A DNA stretch of 64,000 bases, taken from the NCBI GenBank assembly GCA_016234535.1, contig JACRBH010000199.1, positions 1-64,000 on the forward strand, given 5' to 3'. Each line of letters opens with the position of its first letter. Positions within the stretch are counted from its first letter, which is position 1. The position numbers and the translations under genes were made by a program. Positions 15,059 to 23,624 of the stretch are shown here, one piece after another. The DNA is from Chloroflexota bacterium (lineage in GTDB: Bacteria > Chloroflexota > Anaerolineae > Anaerolineales > Villigracilaceae). Under the pieces are notes generated by a model. It was not told where the DNA came from, searched no databases, and saw nothing but the letters and a program-made list of their open reading frames with translations.

Positions 15059-16260
15059 TCCAACAGCTTTGATATGTGTTCGATGATCTTTTCTGCCACT
15101 TCGATTTTGCTCATCAGCGGTAAAGTTTCCTTTAACCCATTTGCGAACAGGAGCGTCACGCGATTGGTCTCCACTGCGAAACCGGCATCCTCTGCGGAAA
15201 TATTATTTGCAACAATAAAATCCAATTTTTTTGATTTCAACTTTTCGGAAGCATTCTCAAGCAGGTTGCGACTCTCCGCCGCAAACCCCGCCACGATTTG
15301 GAAGCGCTTCTTTTCTGACCTTGAGTCTGCCACTGTTCCAAGGATATCAGGCGCAGCTTCGAGTTCCACCTGCGGAATGCCGTCGCGCTTTTTCAATTTA
15401 TCTTTCGCCGCCTGTACCGGGCGGAAATCTGCGCCAGCCGCCGCCATGATCAACACATCGGCAGATTCTTTCATTACGGCATCGAGCATCTCCTGCACGC
15501 TTTTCACGTGGACGACTCGCGCGCCCACAGGCGGAGTCAATGCTGTCGGCGCAGTGATCAGGCAAACGTCCGCGCCTGAATCGAGCACTGCCTGGGCGAG
15601 CGCATATCCCTGTTTGCCGGAAGAACGATTCGTGATGACGCGCACCGGGTCGATTGATTCCTGAGTCCCGCCCGCGGTGACAACGACTTTTTTACCCGCG
15701 AGTTTTCCGTTCCTGCCAAGCGCGATCCGAATGTGACCGAAAATTTCCGCAGGCTCCACCATTCGGCCTGTGCCGGTCAACCCTGAAGCAAGGTGGCCTT
15801 CAGCAGGTCCGACAATGATCGCTCCGCGTTCTTTTAACTTTGCAAGATTTTCCTGTGTGGCGGGATGCCCGAACATGCCGCCATCCATTGCCGGTGCAAT
15901 GATCAACGGACATTGCGCCGCTAAAGCTGTAACCGTGAGCAGGTTATCTGCAAATCCATTTGCGAGCTTTGCCATCGTATCCGCTGTGCATGGCGCGATA
16001 ACGAGCAGGTCGGCTGTTTTCCCGAAACTGACATGCAGGACATGCGCTTCCTTTCCCCACAAGTCAACGTCGGTATATGCGCGGCGGCCAGTCACAGATT
16101 GAAAGGTGAGCGGCGTGACAAATTTTTCCCCGGCACCCGTCAGAATCACATCCACTTGCGCGCCTGCCTGCGCGAGTTTGGAAGCAAGGTCGGCAGCTTT
16201 ATAACCCGCAATGGAACCTGTGACGCCGAGCAGAATGTGCTTTCCTGAAAGGATGGACAT
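15055..16260 (-). CDS. coaBC: Bifunctional phosphopantothenoylcysteine decarboxylase/phosphopantothenate-cysteine ligase
   Basis: A 401-residue CoaBC catalysing two steps of coenzyme A synthesis. The N-terminal flavoprotein (CoaC, 1 to about 185) has LGVTGSIAGYKAADL and His73/His76 in the region of the catalytic histidine. CoaB follows, with VTAGGTQESIDPVRVITN and the KLKKRDGIPQ loop. Two CoaC positions differ from the Escherichia coli form: the PxMN motif reads APAMDGGMF (Asp126 for Asn), and the segment that normally contains ACG reads LASGLTGTGRM (Ser159 for the active cysteine). Such variants may be normal in this phylum, but they deserve checking. The gene is coupled to the phosphoesterase downstream. 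Confidence 0.93.
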   Translation of the reverse strand: MSILSGKHILLGVTGSIAGYKAADLASKLAQAGAQVDVILTGAGEKFVTPLTFQSVTGRRAYTDVDLWGKEAHVLHVSFGKTADLLVIAPCTADTMAKLANGFADNLLTVTALAAQCPLIIAPAMDGGMFGHPATQENLAKLKERGAIIVGPAEGHLASGLTGTGRMVEPAEIFGHIRIALGRNGKLAGKKVVVTAGGTQESIDPVRVITNRSSGKQGYALAQAVLDSGADVCLITAPTALTPPVGARVVHVKSVQEMLDAVMKESADVLIMAAAGADFRPVQAAKDKLKKRDGIPQVELEAAPDILGTVADSRSEKKRFQIVAGFAAESRNLLENASEKLKSKKLDFIVANNISAEDAGFAVETNRVTLLFANGLKETLPLMSKIEVAEKIIEHISKLLE

Positions 16261-16356
16261 ATTAGGCGATTATACTTCCAACGCAAAACAAAACAACGAA
16301 CGAGTTCCGTTTTAGTCCGTGAATCCGTTACAAAGTCCGTTTACAAAATTTGCCCC

Positions 16357-16385
16357 TTGACGCATCTGCATGAGGCGCATAGAAT
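16357..16385 (+). promoter_or_regulatory. Promoter of the aromatic amino acid operon
   Basis: TTGACG at 16357-16362 and TAGAAT at 16380-16385 are separated by exactly 17 bp, a close match to the housekeeping sigma consensus. Transcription would begin near 16391-16393, only a few bases before the leader-peptide ATG at 16396. Confidence 0.8.
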
Positions 16386-16395
16386 AGCCCCCAAC

Positions 16396-16473
16396 ATGCT
16401 TAAGTCCACTCGTTGGTTTGCGTTTTACTTTTATTACGGTTTCCGAGACTCGGTTGCCGTTGGTGGCGCTTAA
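16396..16473 (+). CDS. Aromatic leader peptide of a transcription attenuator
   Basis: A 25-codon reading frame, ATG at 16396 to TAA at 16471. Residues 7-16 read WFAFYFYYGF: one Trp, four Phe and three Tyr among ten. It lies between a near-consensus promoter and an intrinsic terminator, directly upstream of aroH and the chorismate operon. The predicted transcript leaves about four bases before the ATG and no Shine-Dalgarno sequence, so translation would be leaderless or nearly so. Ribosome stalling when any charged aromatic tRNA is scarce would switch the downstream RNA fold (see the attenuator entry). Confidence 0.85.
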   Translation: MLKSTRWFAFYFYYGFRDSVAVGGA

Positions 16474-16515
16474 GTAGACAGAATATAAATCTGTTCACGT
16501 AGAGAGCGAGACCAC
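16399..16515 (+). promoter_or_regulatory. Attenuator stems 1:2 and 2:3 of the aro leader
   Basis: Segment 1 (CTTAAGTCCAC, 16399-16409) pairs with segment 2 (GTGGCGCTTAAG, 16463-16474) by 6 + 4 bp. Segment 2 can instead pair with segment 3: GTGG (16463-16466) with CCAC (16512-16515), and CGCT (16467-16470) with AGCG (16505-16508), leaving a 3-nt bulge. The 2:3 stem would block the terminator's 5' arm. A ribosome stalled on the aromatic codons (16414-16443) covers segment 1 and frees segment 2; a ribosome reaching the stop codon covers segment 2. The arrangement matches classical attenuation. Confidence 0.78.
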
Positions 16516-16535
16516 ACGGTCTCGCTCTTTTTTTA
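16503..16535 (+). terminator. Intrinsic terminator of the aro attenuator
   Basis: AGAGCGAGACC (16503-16513) and GGTCTCGCTCT (16518-16528) form a perfect 11-bp stem with an ACAC loop, followed by a run of T residues. It lies 70 bp before aroH and would end transcription when aromatic amino acids are plentiful. Confidence 0.92.
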
Positions 16536-16603
16536 TTTCATCTCCTCGCTCACCCCTCTCCCGTTTTCTGGGAGAGGGGTAGGGGTGAGGGCAAGGAGCA
16601 ATT

Positions 16604-16975
16604 ATGTCAATTCGTGGAATTCGTGGCGCAACCACCGTATCAGCCGATGAACCCGAGCTAATTCTCGAAGCCACACGGGAGTTATTGGAAGCGATTCTCG
16701 GCGCTAACGAAAGTATGAAGCCCGAAGATGTGGGCAGCGCCATCTTCACCGTGACCGACGACCTCGCCTCGACCTTCCCCGCGCAGGCGGCGAGACAAAT
16801 GGGCTGGGGACTCGTCCCGATGATGTGCGCAAGGGAAATCCCAGTCCCTGGCAGTTTGCGGAGAGTTATTCGTGTGCTCGTCCACTGGAATACGGAGACG
16901 CCGCAGAATGAAATCACGCATGTATATTTACGTGATGCAGTAAAGCTAAGACCAGATTTGGTTGCGGCGCAGTAA
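16604..16975 (+). CDS. aroH: Chorismate mutase, AroH type
   Basis: A 123-residue monofunctional chorismate mutase converting chorismate to prephenate. It belongs to the trimeric AroH class, not the helical AroQ class. Active-site residues known from Bacillus subtilis fall at the same numbers here: Arg7 in RGIRGATT, Cys75 and Glu78 in [11 protein letters not shown], and Arg90 in RRVIRVL. An AAGGAG site precedes the ATG. It is the first structural gene after the attenuator. Confidence 0.95.
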   Translation: MSIRGIRGATTVSADEPELILEATRELLEAILGANESMKPEDVGSAIFTVTDDLASTFPAQAARQMGWGLVPMMCAREIPVPGSLRRVIRVLVHWNTETPQNEITHVYLRDAVKLRPDLVAAQ

Positions 16976-16988
16976 CATAAATACTCCG

Positions 16989-17113
16989 CTGGTTGAGTAG
17001 GCGACATGTTTTTCGTCGCCGTATCGAAACCAGCAGTTGATGAAAAACAGAAGATGTTTTGAAAACATGGTGGTCTCGATACGAACCGACGAACACGGCT
17101 CTACTCGACCACC
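16989..17113. repeat. Two family C palindromes between aroH and the first DAHP synthase gene
   Basis: One copy, 16989-17033, runs from CTGGTTGAGTAGGCGAC to GTATCGAAACCAG. The other, 17069-17113, runs from GGTGGTCTCGATACG to CTACTCGACCACC and lies in the opposite orientation. They fill the 160-bp spacer, ending just before the AGGAG site of the synthase gene. Confidence 0.78.
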
Positions 17114-17136
17114 CGAATAAAACAGGAGAAATTACC

Positions 17137-18195
17137 ATGATGATCATAATGAAAGCCAACGCCACACCTCAGGAAGTGGAAGCGGTGATCGCACAAATCA
17201 AATCCATGGGACTTGCCGTCCACCTATCGCAGGGAGTCGAAGCGACGATTATCGGCGCGATCGGCGAGACGCACAGCATTCCCATGGAGCGTTTCGAAGG
17301 TCTGGACGGCGTGGATATTGTTCAGCGTATTACCCAGCCATACAAACTTGCGTCGCGTCAATTTCACCCCGAAGATTCAATCGTCCCATTGAGCGGATTT
17401 GCTGTCGGTGGAAATGAGATCGCCGTCATTGCTGGACCATGTTCAGTGGAGAGTCGCTCACAGATTATAGAAACAGCCATCGCTGTGAAAGAGGCGGGAG
17501 CGTCCGCTTTGCGCGGCGGAGTGTTCAAGCCGCGCACATCGCCGTATGCATTTCAAGGATTGGGCGAAGAAGGTCTCGAACTTCTCGCCGAAGCGCGTGA
17601 AAAAACGGGGCTGCCCATCGTCGTCGAGATTATGTCTCAGGTGCAGTTGGACTTGATGGTGAAATATGTGGATGTGCTGCAGGTGGGCGCGCGCAATATG
17701 CAGAATTTCAATTTATTGCGCGCCATCGGTGAAACGCGTACAGCCGTTCTGCTCAAGCGCGGACTTTCCGCCACGGTCGAAGAATTACTCATGTCTGCTG
17801 AATATATTTTGGCTGGGGGTAATCAGCGTGTGATGTTGTGCGAGCGCGGTATCCGCACGTTTGAAACATCCACGCGCAATACCACTGATATCAATGCTGT
17901 CCCTGTTTTGAAACATTTGACTCATCTGCCTGTCATTCTTGATCCATCTCATTCAACCGGCCACGCGGATTATGTCGCCGCCATTTCACGCGCTGGAATT
18001 GCCGCAGGCGCGGATGGACTGATTATCGAAGTTCATCCCGATCCTGCAAAAGCAGTCTCCGATGGCAAGCAGTCGCTCAGACCAGAAAAATTTGCCGAGT
18101 TGGTCAAGCAGGTCGGTCAGATCGCGCAGATTATGGGACGCAGGCTCGCCGCTGTTCAAGGAAATGTTCAACCGTTGAAGCAGGGTTGGGCGTGA
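17137..18195 (+). CDS. aroF: 3-deoxy-7-phosphoheptulonate (DAHP) synthase, copy 1
   Basis: A 352-residue type I-beta DAHP synthase, which condenses phosphoenolpyruvate and erythrose 4-phosphate in the first committed step of the shikimate pathway. Residues 1 to about 70 form a ferredoxin-like regulatory domain as in Thermotoga, where tyrosine or phenylalanine bind; the barrel follows ([47 protein letters not shown]). The ATG at 17137 has an AGGAG site; the longer upstream frame crosses a family C repeat and is rejected. A close paralogue follows immediately. Confidence 0.95.
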   Translation: MMIIMKANATPQEVEAVIAQIKSMGLAVHLSQGVEATIIGAIGETHSIPMERFEGLDGVDIVQRITQPYKLASRQFHPEDSIVPLSGFAVGGNEIAVIAGPCSVESRSQIIETAIAVKEAGASALRGGVFKPRTSPYAFQGLGEEGLELLAEAREKTGLPIVVEIMSQVQLDLMVKYVDVLQVGARNMQNFNLLRAIGETRTAVLLKRGLSATVEELLMSAEYILAGGNQRVMLCERGIRTFETSTRNTTDINAVPVLKHLTHLPVILDPSHSTGHADYVAAISRAGIAAGADGLIIEVHPDPAKAVSDGKQSLRPEKFAELVKQVGQIAQIMGRRLAAVQGNVQPLKQGWA

Positions 18196-18210
18196 AGAAC
18201 GATAAGTAGT

Positions 18211-18251
18211 AATTGGTAATTACCATTTACCAATTACCATTTACCAATTAC
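18211..18251. repeat. AT-rich TTACCAATTACCA repeat
   Basis: A short tract of repeated AATTACCATTTACC units with an inverted GGTAATTACC at its left end. It lies between the two DAHP synthase genes. A similar sequence occurs in frame inside aroE near 21987. Confidence 0.65.
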
Positions 18252-18287
18252 AAAACACAAGTCACACATTCAAAAGGAAACCTAATT

Positions 18288-19322
18288 ATGATGATCATCA
18301 TGCACCCCGGTGCGCCCAGAGAACAAATTGACGCTGTCATTGCCGAGATCGAAAAGCACAAATTATCTTCCCATCCCATCTTCGGTGTCGAACAAACCAT
18401 CATCGGCGCAGTTGGCGACGGTCACTATGTTGCAAAGGAAATCTTCGAAGCGTTGCCTGGCGTGTTGGAAGTTCAGCGTATTTCCAAGCCTTACAAACTT
18501 GCCTCACGCCAATTCCACGAACAGGATTCTGTTTTTAAACTCGACGGTTTCTCCGTTGGCAGCACAGAAATCCCCATTATCGCCGGACCCTGCTCGGTGG
18601 AATCTCGCGCGCAGATTCTTGAAATCGCGCAGGCAGTCAAAGAAGCAGGCGCAAATGCCCTTCGCGGCGGAGTCTACAAGCCGCGCACATCGCCGTATGC
18701 CTTTCAAGGCCTCGGCGAAGAAGGCCTCGAATACATGGCCGAAGCCCGCGAGAAAACAGGTCTGCCGCTTGTTGTCGAAGTGATGGCCGTTTCGCAAATC
18801 GCAATGATGGAAAAATATGTGGATGTCTTTCAACTTGGCGCGCGCAACATGCAAAACTTCAATCTGCTGCGTGCCATTGGCGAAACGCGTACGCCCGTTC
18901 TTTTCAAGCGCGGCATGTCTGCCACCATTGAAGAAATGTTGATGGCGAGCGAATATATCATCAGCGGGGGCAACACGCGCGTCATGTTGTGCGAGCGCGG
19001 CATCCGCACCTTTGAAACTTCCACGCGCAACACCACCGATATCAACGCCATTCCCGTCCTCAAAAAACTTACGCACCTTCCCGTCATCCTCGATCCCTCG
19101 CATTCCACTGGCGATTCTGCCTATGTCTCCGCTGTTGCAAAGGGCGGCGTTGCCGCTGGCGCAGATGGCATCATTGTTGAAGTGCATAACGATCCCGCGC
19201 ACGCAATTTCGGATGGCAAGCAATCTCTCACCCCTGAAGCATTTGCCAAAATGGTGAAGCAGATCAAGGCGGTGGCAGAAGCGGTGGATCGTCGTTTGGT
19301 TCCGCAACATGCCACAGCCTGA
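18288..19322 (+). CDS. aroF: 3-deoxy-7-phosphoheptulonate (DAHP) synthase, copy 2
   Basis: A 344-residue paralogue of the preceding gene with the same organisation: an N-terminal regulatory domain ([17 protein letters not shown] start) and a catalytic barrel ([47 protein letters not shown]). The ATG at 18288 has AAAGGA upstream; the longer frame enters the spacer repeat and is rejected. The two copies are alike over their whole length but differ most in the N-terminal domain, so they may respond to different aromatic amino acids. Its end overlaps the tyrA start by 14 bp. Confidence 0.95.
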   Translation: MMIIMHPGAPREQIDAVIAEIEKHKLSSHPIFGVEQTIIGAVGDGHYVAKEIFEALPGVLEVQRISKPYKLASRQFHEQDSVFKLDGFSVGSTEIPIIAGPCSVESRAQILEIAQAVKEAGANALRGGVYKPRTSPYAFQGLGEEGLEYMAEAREKTGLPLVVEVMAVSQIAMMEKYVDVFQLGARNMQNFNLLRAIGETRTPVLFKRGMSATIEEMLMASEYIISGGNTRVMLCERGIRTFETSTRNTTDINAIPVLKKLTHLPVILDPSHSTGDSAYVSAVAKGGVAAGADGIIVEVHNDPAHAISDGKQSLTPEAFAKMVKQIKAVAEAVDRRLVPQHATA

Positions 19323-20166
19323 CTTTAATCTCGCAGAGTCTAAAATCGCGATCATCGGATTGGGATTGATGGGCGGCTCGCTGGCATTGGGACTGCGTGG
19401 AAAATGTGCCGCGCTCTACGGAATTGACCCGCATCTTCCCACGCTCGAAACTGCTCTGTCCCAACATATAGTAGACTACGCTGACAGTAATCCTGCCATC
19501 TTGCTCCCCGACGTTGACCTTGTCATCCTATCCGCCCCCGTTCCCGCAATTCTGACTCTGCTTGAACAGTTGCCAACGTTCACACCAAACCCCTGCATTG
19601 TCATGGACATGGGTTCGACGAAAAAGTTGATCGTTGAATCCATGTCGCGCCTGCCCGAGCGTTTCGACCCCATCGGCGGACATCCCATCTGTGGCAAGGA
19701 AAAACTCTCCCTAGCCAACGCCGAGCGAACTCTCTACTATGCCGCGCCATTTTTGTTGACTCCGCTGGAGCGAACAACCGCGCGAGCCTTGTCCGCCGCC
19801 AACCAAATTATTGAAGCCGTTGGCGCAAAAGCAACTATTCTCGACGCAGCCGAACATGACCGTATCCTCGCATCCACGAGTCATCTGCCGTTTTTGATTT
19901 CATCCGCATTGGCACTTGCAACTCCAAATGACGTCGCGTCATTTATTGGCCCAGGTTTCAAGTCTACAAGCAGAGTGGCGGGTACATCGTCTTCGATGAT
20001 GCTGGGTGTCTTACAATCAAATCGAGAAAACGTGTTGAACGCGCTTCATGGAATGCAAAGTCAACTAGCAGAAATTGAATCCGCCCTTTCCTCAGAAGAC
20101 TTTGCCAAACTTGAATCCATCCTAAACGAATCCCGCTCCACCTACCAAAATCTTACTGATAACTGA
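19309..20166 (+). CDS. tyrA: Prephenate/arogenate dehydrogenase
   Basis: A 285-residue TyrA catalysing oxidative decarboxylation towards tyrosine. The N-terminal Rossmann motif is [17 protein letters not shown]. The substrate region has [12 protein letters not shown], followed by a helical dimerisation domain with [19 protein letters not shown]. No fused mutase or ACT domain is present, so feedback control may act on the DAHP synthases and the attenuator. The start overlaps the end of the second DAHP synthase gene. The final codons lie inside a dispersed ACTGATAACTG-type sequence. Confidence 0.92.
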   Translation: MPQPDFNLAESKIAIIGLGLMGGSLALGLRGKCAALYGIDPHLPTLETALSQHIVDYADSNPAILLPDVDLVILSAPVPAILTLLEQLPTFTPNPCIVMDMGSTKKLIVESMSRLPERFDPIGGHPICGKEKLSLANAERTLYYAAPFLLTPLERTTARALSAANQIIEAVGAKATILDAAEHDRILASTSHLPFLISSALALATPNDVASFIGPGFKSTSRVAGTSSSMMLGVLQSNRENVLNALHGMQSQLAEIESALSSEDFAKLESILNESRSTYQNLTDN

Positions 20167-20190
20167 TAACTGGTCACTTTCTTTCATCAC

Positions 20191-21480
20191 ATGAAAATCA
20201 ACCCTATCTCTCATCCATTGAATGCCACCGTTCGTGTACCAGGCTCCAAGTCTCTGACCAATCGCGCCTTGCTGATTGCTTCGCTTGCAAACGGAACGAC
20301 ACACTTAACGAATGCTCTATTCTCCGATGACTCACGCTACTTCACCAAAGCCCTGCAGACCCTCGGCTTCAACCTTCAACTTGATGAAGTCAATCACACG
20401 ATGACCGTTACAGGTCTAGGCGGAAAAATCCCCGCAACCAAAGCAGAACTCTTCATCGGTAATGCAGGCACAGCCGCAAGATTCCTCTCCGCATTTCTAA
20501 CACTTGGAACTGGTGAATATATTTTAGATGGCGAGCCGCGAATGCGAGAACGTCCCATTGGGGATTTGGTGGAATCGCTAGCACAGTTAGGATGTGATAT
20601 TCAGCCAGTGCAGAATGCAGAAAGCAGAATGCAGAATGGCCAGATTTGTCCGCCTGTGAAAATCAATGCGTCTGGTTTGTGTGGAGGGAAAACACGTATT
20701 GCTGGCGATATTTCATCACAATTTTTGTCCGCACTACTCATGGTTGCCCCGTATGCCCAGAGCGAAATTGAAATCACCCTCACCACCGACCTAAATTCCA
20801 AACCCTACGTGGACATGACCATTGCCATCATGAAAGACTTCGGCGTGGAAATCGAACGCCAAGGCTACGAGTGCTTCATCATTCACCCTTCTTTCTTCTT
20901 TCCTCTTTCTTCTTATTCAATCGAATCCGACGCCTCTGCCGCATCCTACTTCTTCGCTGCTCCCGCCATCTGCGGTGGGACTGTCCGCGTGGAAAACATC
21001 TCGCGTAAATCTGTACAGGGCGACATTGCATTTCTTGATGTCTTGAAACAAATGGGGTGTCAGGTCACAGAAGGGGAGAACTTCATCGAAGTTACTGGAG
21101 CAGAGTCATTGATCGGTGTAGATGTGGACATGCGCGACATCCCTGACACCGCCCAATCCCTCGCAGTCATTGCTCCCTTCGCCTCGTCTCCAACAAGAAT
21201 TCGCGGCGTCGCTTCTGCTCGTGTGAAGGAAACAGACCGCGTCCACGCCACCTGCGTTGAACTTGCAAGACTCGGCGTTCGCGTGGAAGAACATGAAGAT
21301 GGAATGACCATCCATCCCGTAGAAAAGATGCGGGCCGCTTCCATCCAAACCTACAACGACCACCGCATGGCAATGGCATTCTCTTTAATCGGTTTGCGCT
21401 TCGACGGCGTGACCATCGAAAACCCATCGTGCGTTTCCAAGACATTCCCCAATTTTTTTGAAGTGCTGGATTCTCTGTGA
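20191..21480 (+). CDS. aroA: 5-enolpyruvylshikimate-3-phosphate synthase
   Basis: A 429-residue EPSP synthase with PGSKSLTNRALLIASLA, GNAGTAARFLSAFL, RMRERPIGDLV, DISSQFLSALLM, SDDSRY, RVKETDR and NDHRMAMAFSL. The two-domain fold is complete. Two variable loops look colonised by repeat-like sequence: residues about 140-151 (VQNAESRMQNG, from a CAGAATGCAGA tract) and 232-243 (HPSFFFPLSSY, from a TTCTTT tract). Conserved residues on both sides are intact, so activity is expected. The last bases overlap aroE (ATGA). Confidence 0.95.
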   Translation: MKINPISHPLNATVRVPGSKSLTNRALLIASLANGTTHLTNALFSDDSRYFTKALQTLGFNLQLDEVNHTMTVTGLGGKIPATKAELFIGNAGTAARFLSAFLTLGTGEYILDGEPRMRERPIGDLVESLAQLGCDIQPVQNAESRMQNGQICPPVKINASGLCGGKTRIAGDISSQFLSALLMVAPYAQSEIEITLTTDLNSKPYVDMTIAIMKDFGVEIERQGYECFIIHPSFFFPLSSYSIESDASAASYFFAAPAICGGTVRVENISRKSVQGDIAFLDVLKQMGCQVTEGENFIEVTGAESLIGVDVDMRDIPDTAQSLAVIAPFASSPTRIRGVASARVKETDRVHATCVELARLGVRVEEHEDGMTIHPVEKMRAASIQTYNDHRMAMAFSLIGLRFDGVTIENPSCVSKTFPNFFEVLDSL

Positions 21481-22313
21481 TGATTCACCTTGGCTTAATT
21501 GGTTATCCCCTTGGGCATAGCCTCTCGCCTAAAATCCATAATGCGGCGATGAAAGCGTGTGGATTACAAGGTGATTATTCCCTATTCCCCATTCACCCCG
21601 ACGATAAGCAGGGATTGAAGGACTTGCTTTCCCGTGCCCGCTCTGGAGAGATTACAGGACTCAATGTCACCATCCCGCATAAACAAAATGTGATCGAGTT
21701 CATGGATGAACTCACCCCAACTGCAAAAGCCATTGGCGCAGTCAATACCATTTACTTGCGCGAAAGAAAACTTGTCGGCGATAACACCGACGCGCATGGT
21801 TTTTTATCTGACCTGAAGAAATTCGTAAACAAGGAAACAGGTAGACAGGTAAACACAAATGCACTAATTTTGGGAGCAGGCGGTTCTGCCAGAGCGGTAG
21901 TTTATGCACTACTCAATGACGGCTGGAATGTAACGATTCTTGCGCGAAGGACCAAACAAGCCCAACAACTCGCTCATTCATTCGCAAATTACCAACTGCA
22001 AATAACCAACTACGACTCTTTCCTCTTTCTTCTTTCCACTTTCCACCTTGTTGTAAATACCACCCCTCTTGGAATGACTCCTAATATAGAAGTCTCTCCC
22101 CTGCCCGAAAATATAAAACTTTCACCACACACCGTAATTTACGATTTAGTCTACAATCCACGCGAAACCAAACTTGTCAAAGACGCCCGCGCACAGGGAT
22201 TATCCGCCACGACGGGTTTGGGTATGCTCATCGAACAAGCCGCCCTCGCCTTTGAACTCTGGACAGGTCACACCGCGTCACGCGAAGCTATGTTTCAAAG
22301 CGTCAATCAATAA
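21477..22313 (+). CDS. aroE: Shikimate dehydrogenase
   Basis: A 278-residue NADP-dependent shikimate dehydrogenase: GYPLGHSLSPKIHNAA, NVTIPHK, GAVNTIY, DNTDAHGF, the nucleotide motif GAGGSARAVVYAL, NTTPLGM and a late GLGMLIEQAALAFELW. Its ATGA start overlaps the aroA stop. Two segments look repeat-derived: VNKETGRQVNT (about 117-127), which matches an intergenic repeat after aroC at 27 of 30 bases, and NYQLQITNY (about 171-179), like the AT-rich spacer before the second DAHP synthase gene. Both sit in surface-loop positions. Confidence 0.94.
   Translation: MMIHLGLIGYPLGHSLSPKIHNAAMKACGLQGDYSLFPIHPDDKQGLKDLLSRARSGEITGLNVTIPHKQNVIEFMDELTPTAKAIGAVNTIYLRERKLVGDNTDAHGFLSDLKKFVNKETGRQVNTNALILGAGGSARAVVYALLNDGWNVTILARRTKQAQQLAHSFANYQLQITNYDSFLFLLSTFHLVVNTTPLGMTPNIEVSPLPENIKLSPHTVIYDLVYNPRETKLVKDARAQGLSATTGLGMLIEQAALAFELWTGHTASREAMFQSVNQ
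21825..21854 (+). repeat. 30-bp dispersed repeat inside aroE
   Basis: Identical at 27 of 30 positions to the intergenic copy at 23557-23586. The shared core is GTAGACAGGTAAAC. It is read in frame as part of aroE. Confidence 0.85.
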
Positions 22314-22382
22314 TTCTTTCTTCTTTCATCTTTCCTTCGCACTGATAACTGTTCACTGATTACTTTCCACTCGGAGCCCCAC

Positions 22383-23552
22383 ATGCCTTTACGCTTTCTT
22401 ACCGCTGGTGAATCTCATGGGCCATCATTAATAACTATTCTTGATGGTATGCCTGCTGGATTACCTCTGTCCACCGACATCATCAACAAAGAACTCACCC
22501 GCCGTCAGCAGGGATATGGCTCAGGTGGACGCATGAAAATCGAAAAAGACACCGTGCAAATCCTCGGTGGAGTGATGGGCGGCGAAACCACAGGCGCGCC
22601 GATTGCCTTACTTGTGCAAAACGATGACCATGTCAAATGGAAGGGTAAAGCCATCGATCCAATGACTGCTCCACGCCCAGGTCACGCGGATTTAACAGGC
22701 GCGGTCAAATATGGTTATAAAGATTTGCGCCCCGCACTCGAACGTGCATCCGCCCGCGAAACAACCATGCGTGTTGCTGCTGGCGCAGTCTGCAAACACT
22801 TTCTCTTGCAATTCGGCATTATCGTGGGCGGATATGTCTCATCCATTGGCGAAATTCAAGCTGATTTTGGTGATATGCCTTTTGAAGATCGCTTCATCCG
22901 CGCCGAGGAATCCGATGTGCGCTGTCCCATCGAATCATCCGCAAATCAAATGCGTGCTGAAATTGAAAAAACCATTCATGGCAAAAATACATTGGGTGGC
23001 GTGCTTGAAATTGTCGCACTCAATCTTCCCGTTGGCCTTGGCAGTTTCGTTCAATGGGACAAACGCCTCGAAGCAAAACTTGCCATGGCGATAATGAGTG
23101 TTCAAGCAATCAAAGGCGTGGAGGTGGGCGATGCTTTCGAGAATGCCAAACGCATCGGCACCCAAGCCCACGACCCAATCAACCTACAACTTTCAAACCT
23201 TCAACGTTCAACCAACCGAGCAGGCGGAATCGAAGGCGGAATTAGTAATGGACAGCCGATCATCATCCGCGCGGCGATGAAACCGATAGCCACCACGCTT
23301 CTTCCCCAGCCGACAGTTGATCTGGCGTCAGGGACAGAATCGCCCACCAAATATGAACGCTCCGATTTTTGTCCCGTCCCGCGTGCTGTGCCTATTTTGG
23401 AAGCAATGGTCGCTTTTGTTCTGGCTGACGCTCTCATTGAAAAACTCGGCGGCGACTCACTAAACGAGATGAAGCCGCGCTTTGAATCATTGCGCAAAGC
23501 CACGCTTGAAGACTTGCCAATGGACAACATTCCGCATATTTTTTGGGAGTGA
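22383..23552 (+). CDS. aroC: Chorismate synthase
   Basis: A 389-residue FMN-dependent chorismate synthase producing chorismate from EPSP: FLTAGESHGPSLITILDGMP, RRQQGYGSGGRMKIEKD, RPGHADLTG, ERASARETTMRVAAGAV, TNRAGGIEGGISNGQPI and EAMVAFVLADAL. The variable loop before TNRAGG reads NLQLSNLQRS, resembling a translated CAACCTTCAA-type simple repeat. A 69-bp spacer from aroE contains an ACTGATAACTG-type dispersed sequence. Confidence 0.95.
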   Translation: MPLRFLTAGESHGPSLITILDGMPAGLPLSTDIINKELTRRQQGYGSGGRMKIEKDTVQILGGVMGGETTGAPIALLVQNDDHVKWKGKAIDPMTAPRPGHADLTGAVKYGYKDLRPALERASARETTMRVAAGAVCKHFLLQFGIIVGGYVSSIGEIQADFGDMPFEDRFIRAEESDVRCPIESSANQMRAEIEKTIHGKNTLGGVLEIVALNLPVGLGSFVQWDKRLEAKLAMAIMSVQAIKGVEVGDAFENAKRIGTQAHDPINLQLSNLQRSTNRAGGIEGGISNGQPIIIRAAMKPIATTLLPQPTVDLASGTESPTKYERSDFCPVPRAVPILEAMVAFVLADALIEKLGGDSLNEMKPRFESLRKATLEDLPMDNIPHIFWE

Positions 23553-23556
23553 GAAA

Positions 23557-23586
23557 GTAAACATGAAAACAAGTAGACAGGTAAAC
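23557..23586 (+). repeat. 30-bp dispersed repeat between aroC and aroKB
   Basis: The intergenic partner of the aroE copy at 21825-21854 (27 of 30 bases shared). It is followed by a CATTCATCATTCGTCATTC simple-sequence tract reaching to the aroKB start. Confidence 0.85.
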
Positions 23587-23624
23587 GCATCCCATTCATC
23601 ATTCGTCATTCTGCATTCTTCATT

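Noticed and set aside
18504-19355. A 283-codon minus-strand open frame
   Set aside because: Antisense shadow of the second DAHP synthase; His/Cys-rich composition without motifs.
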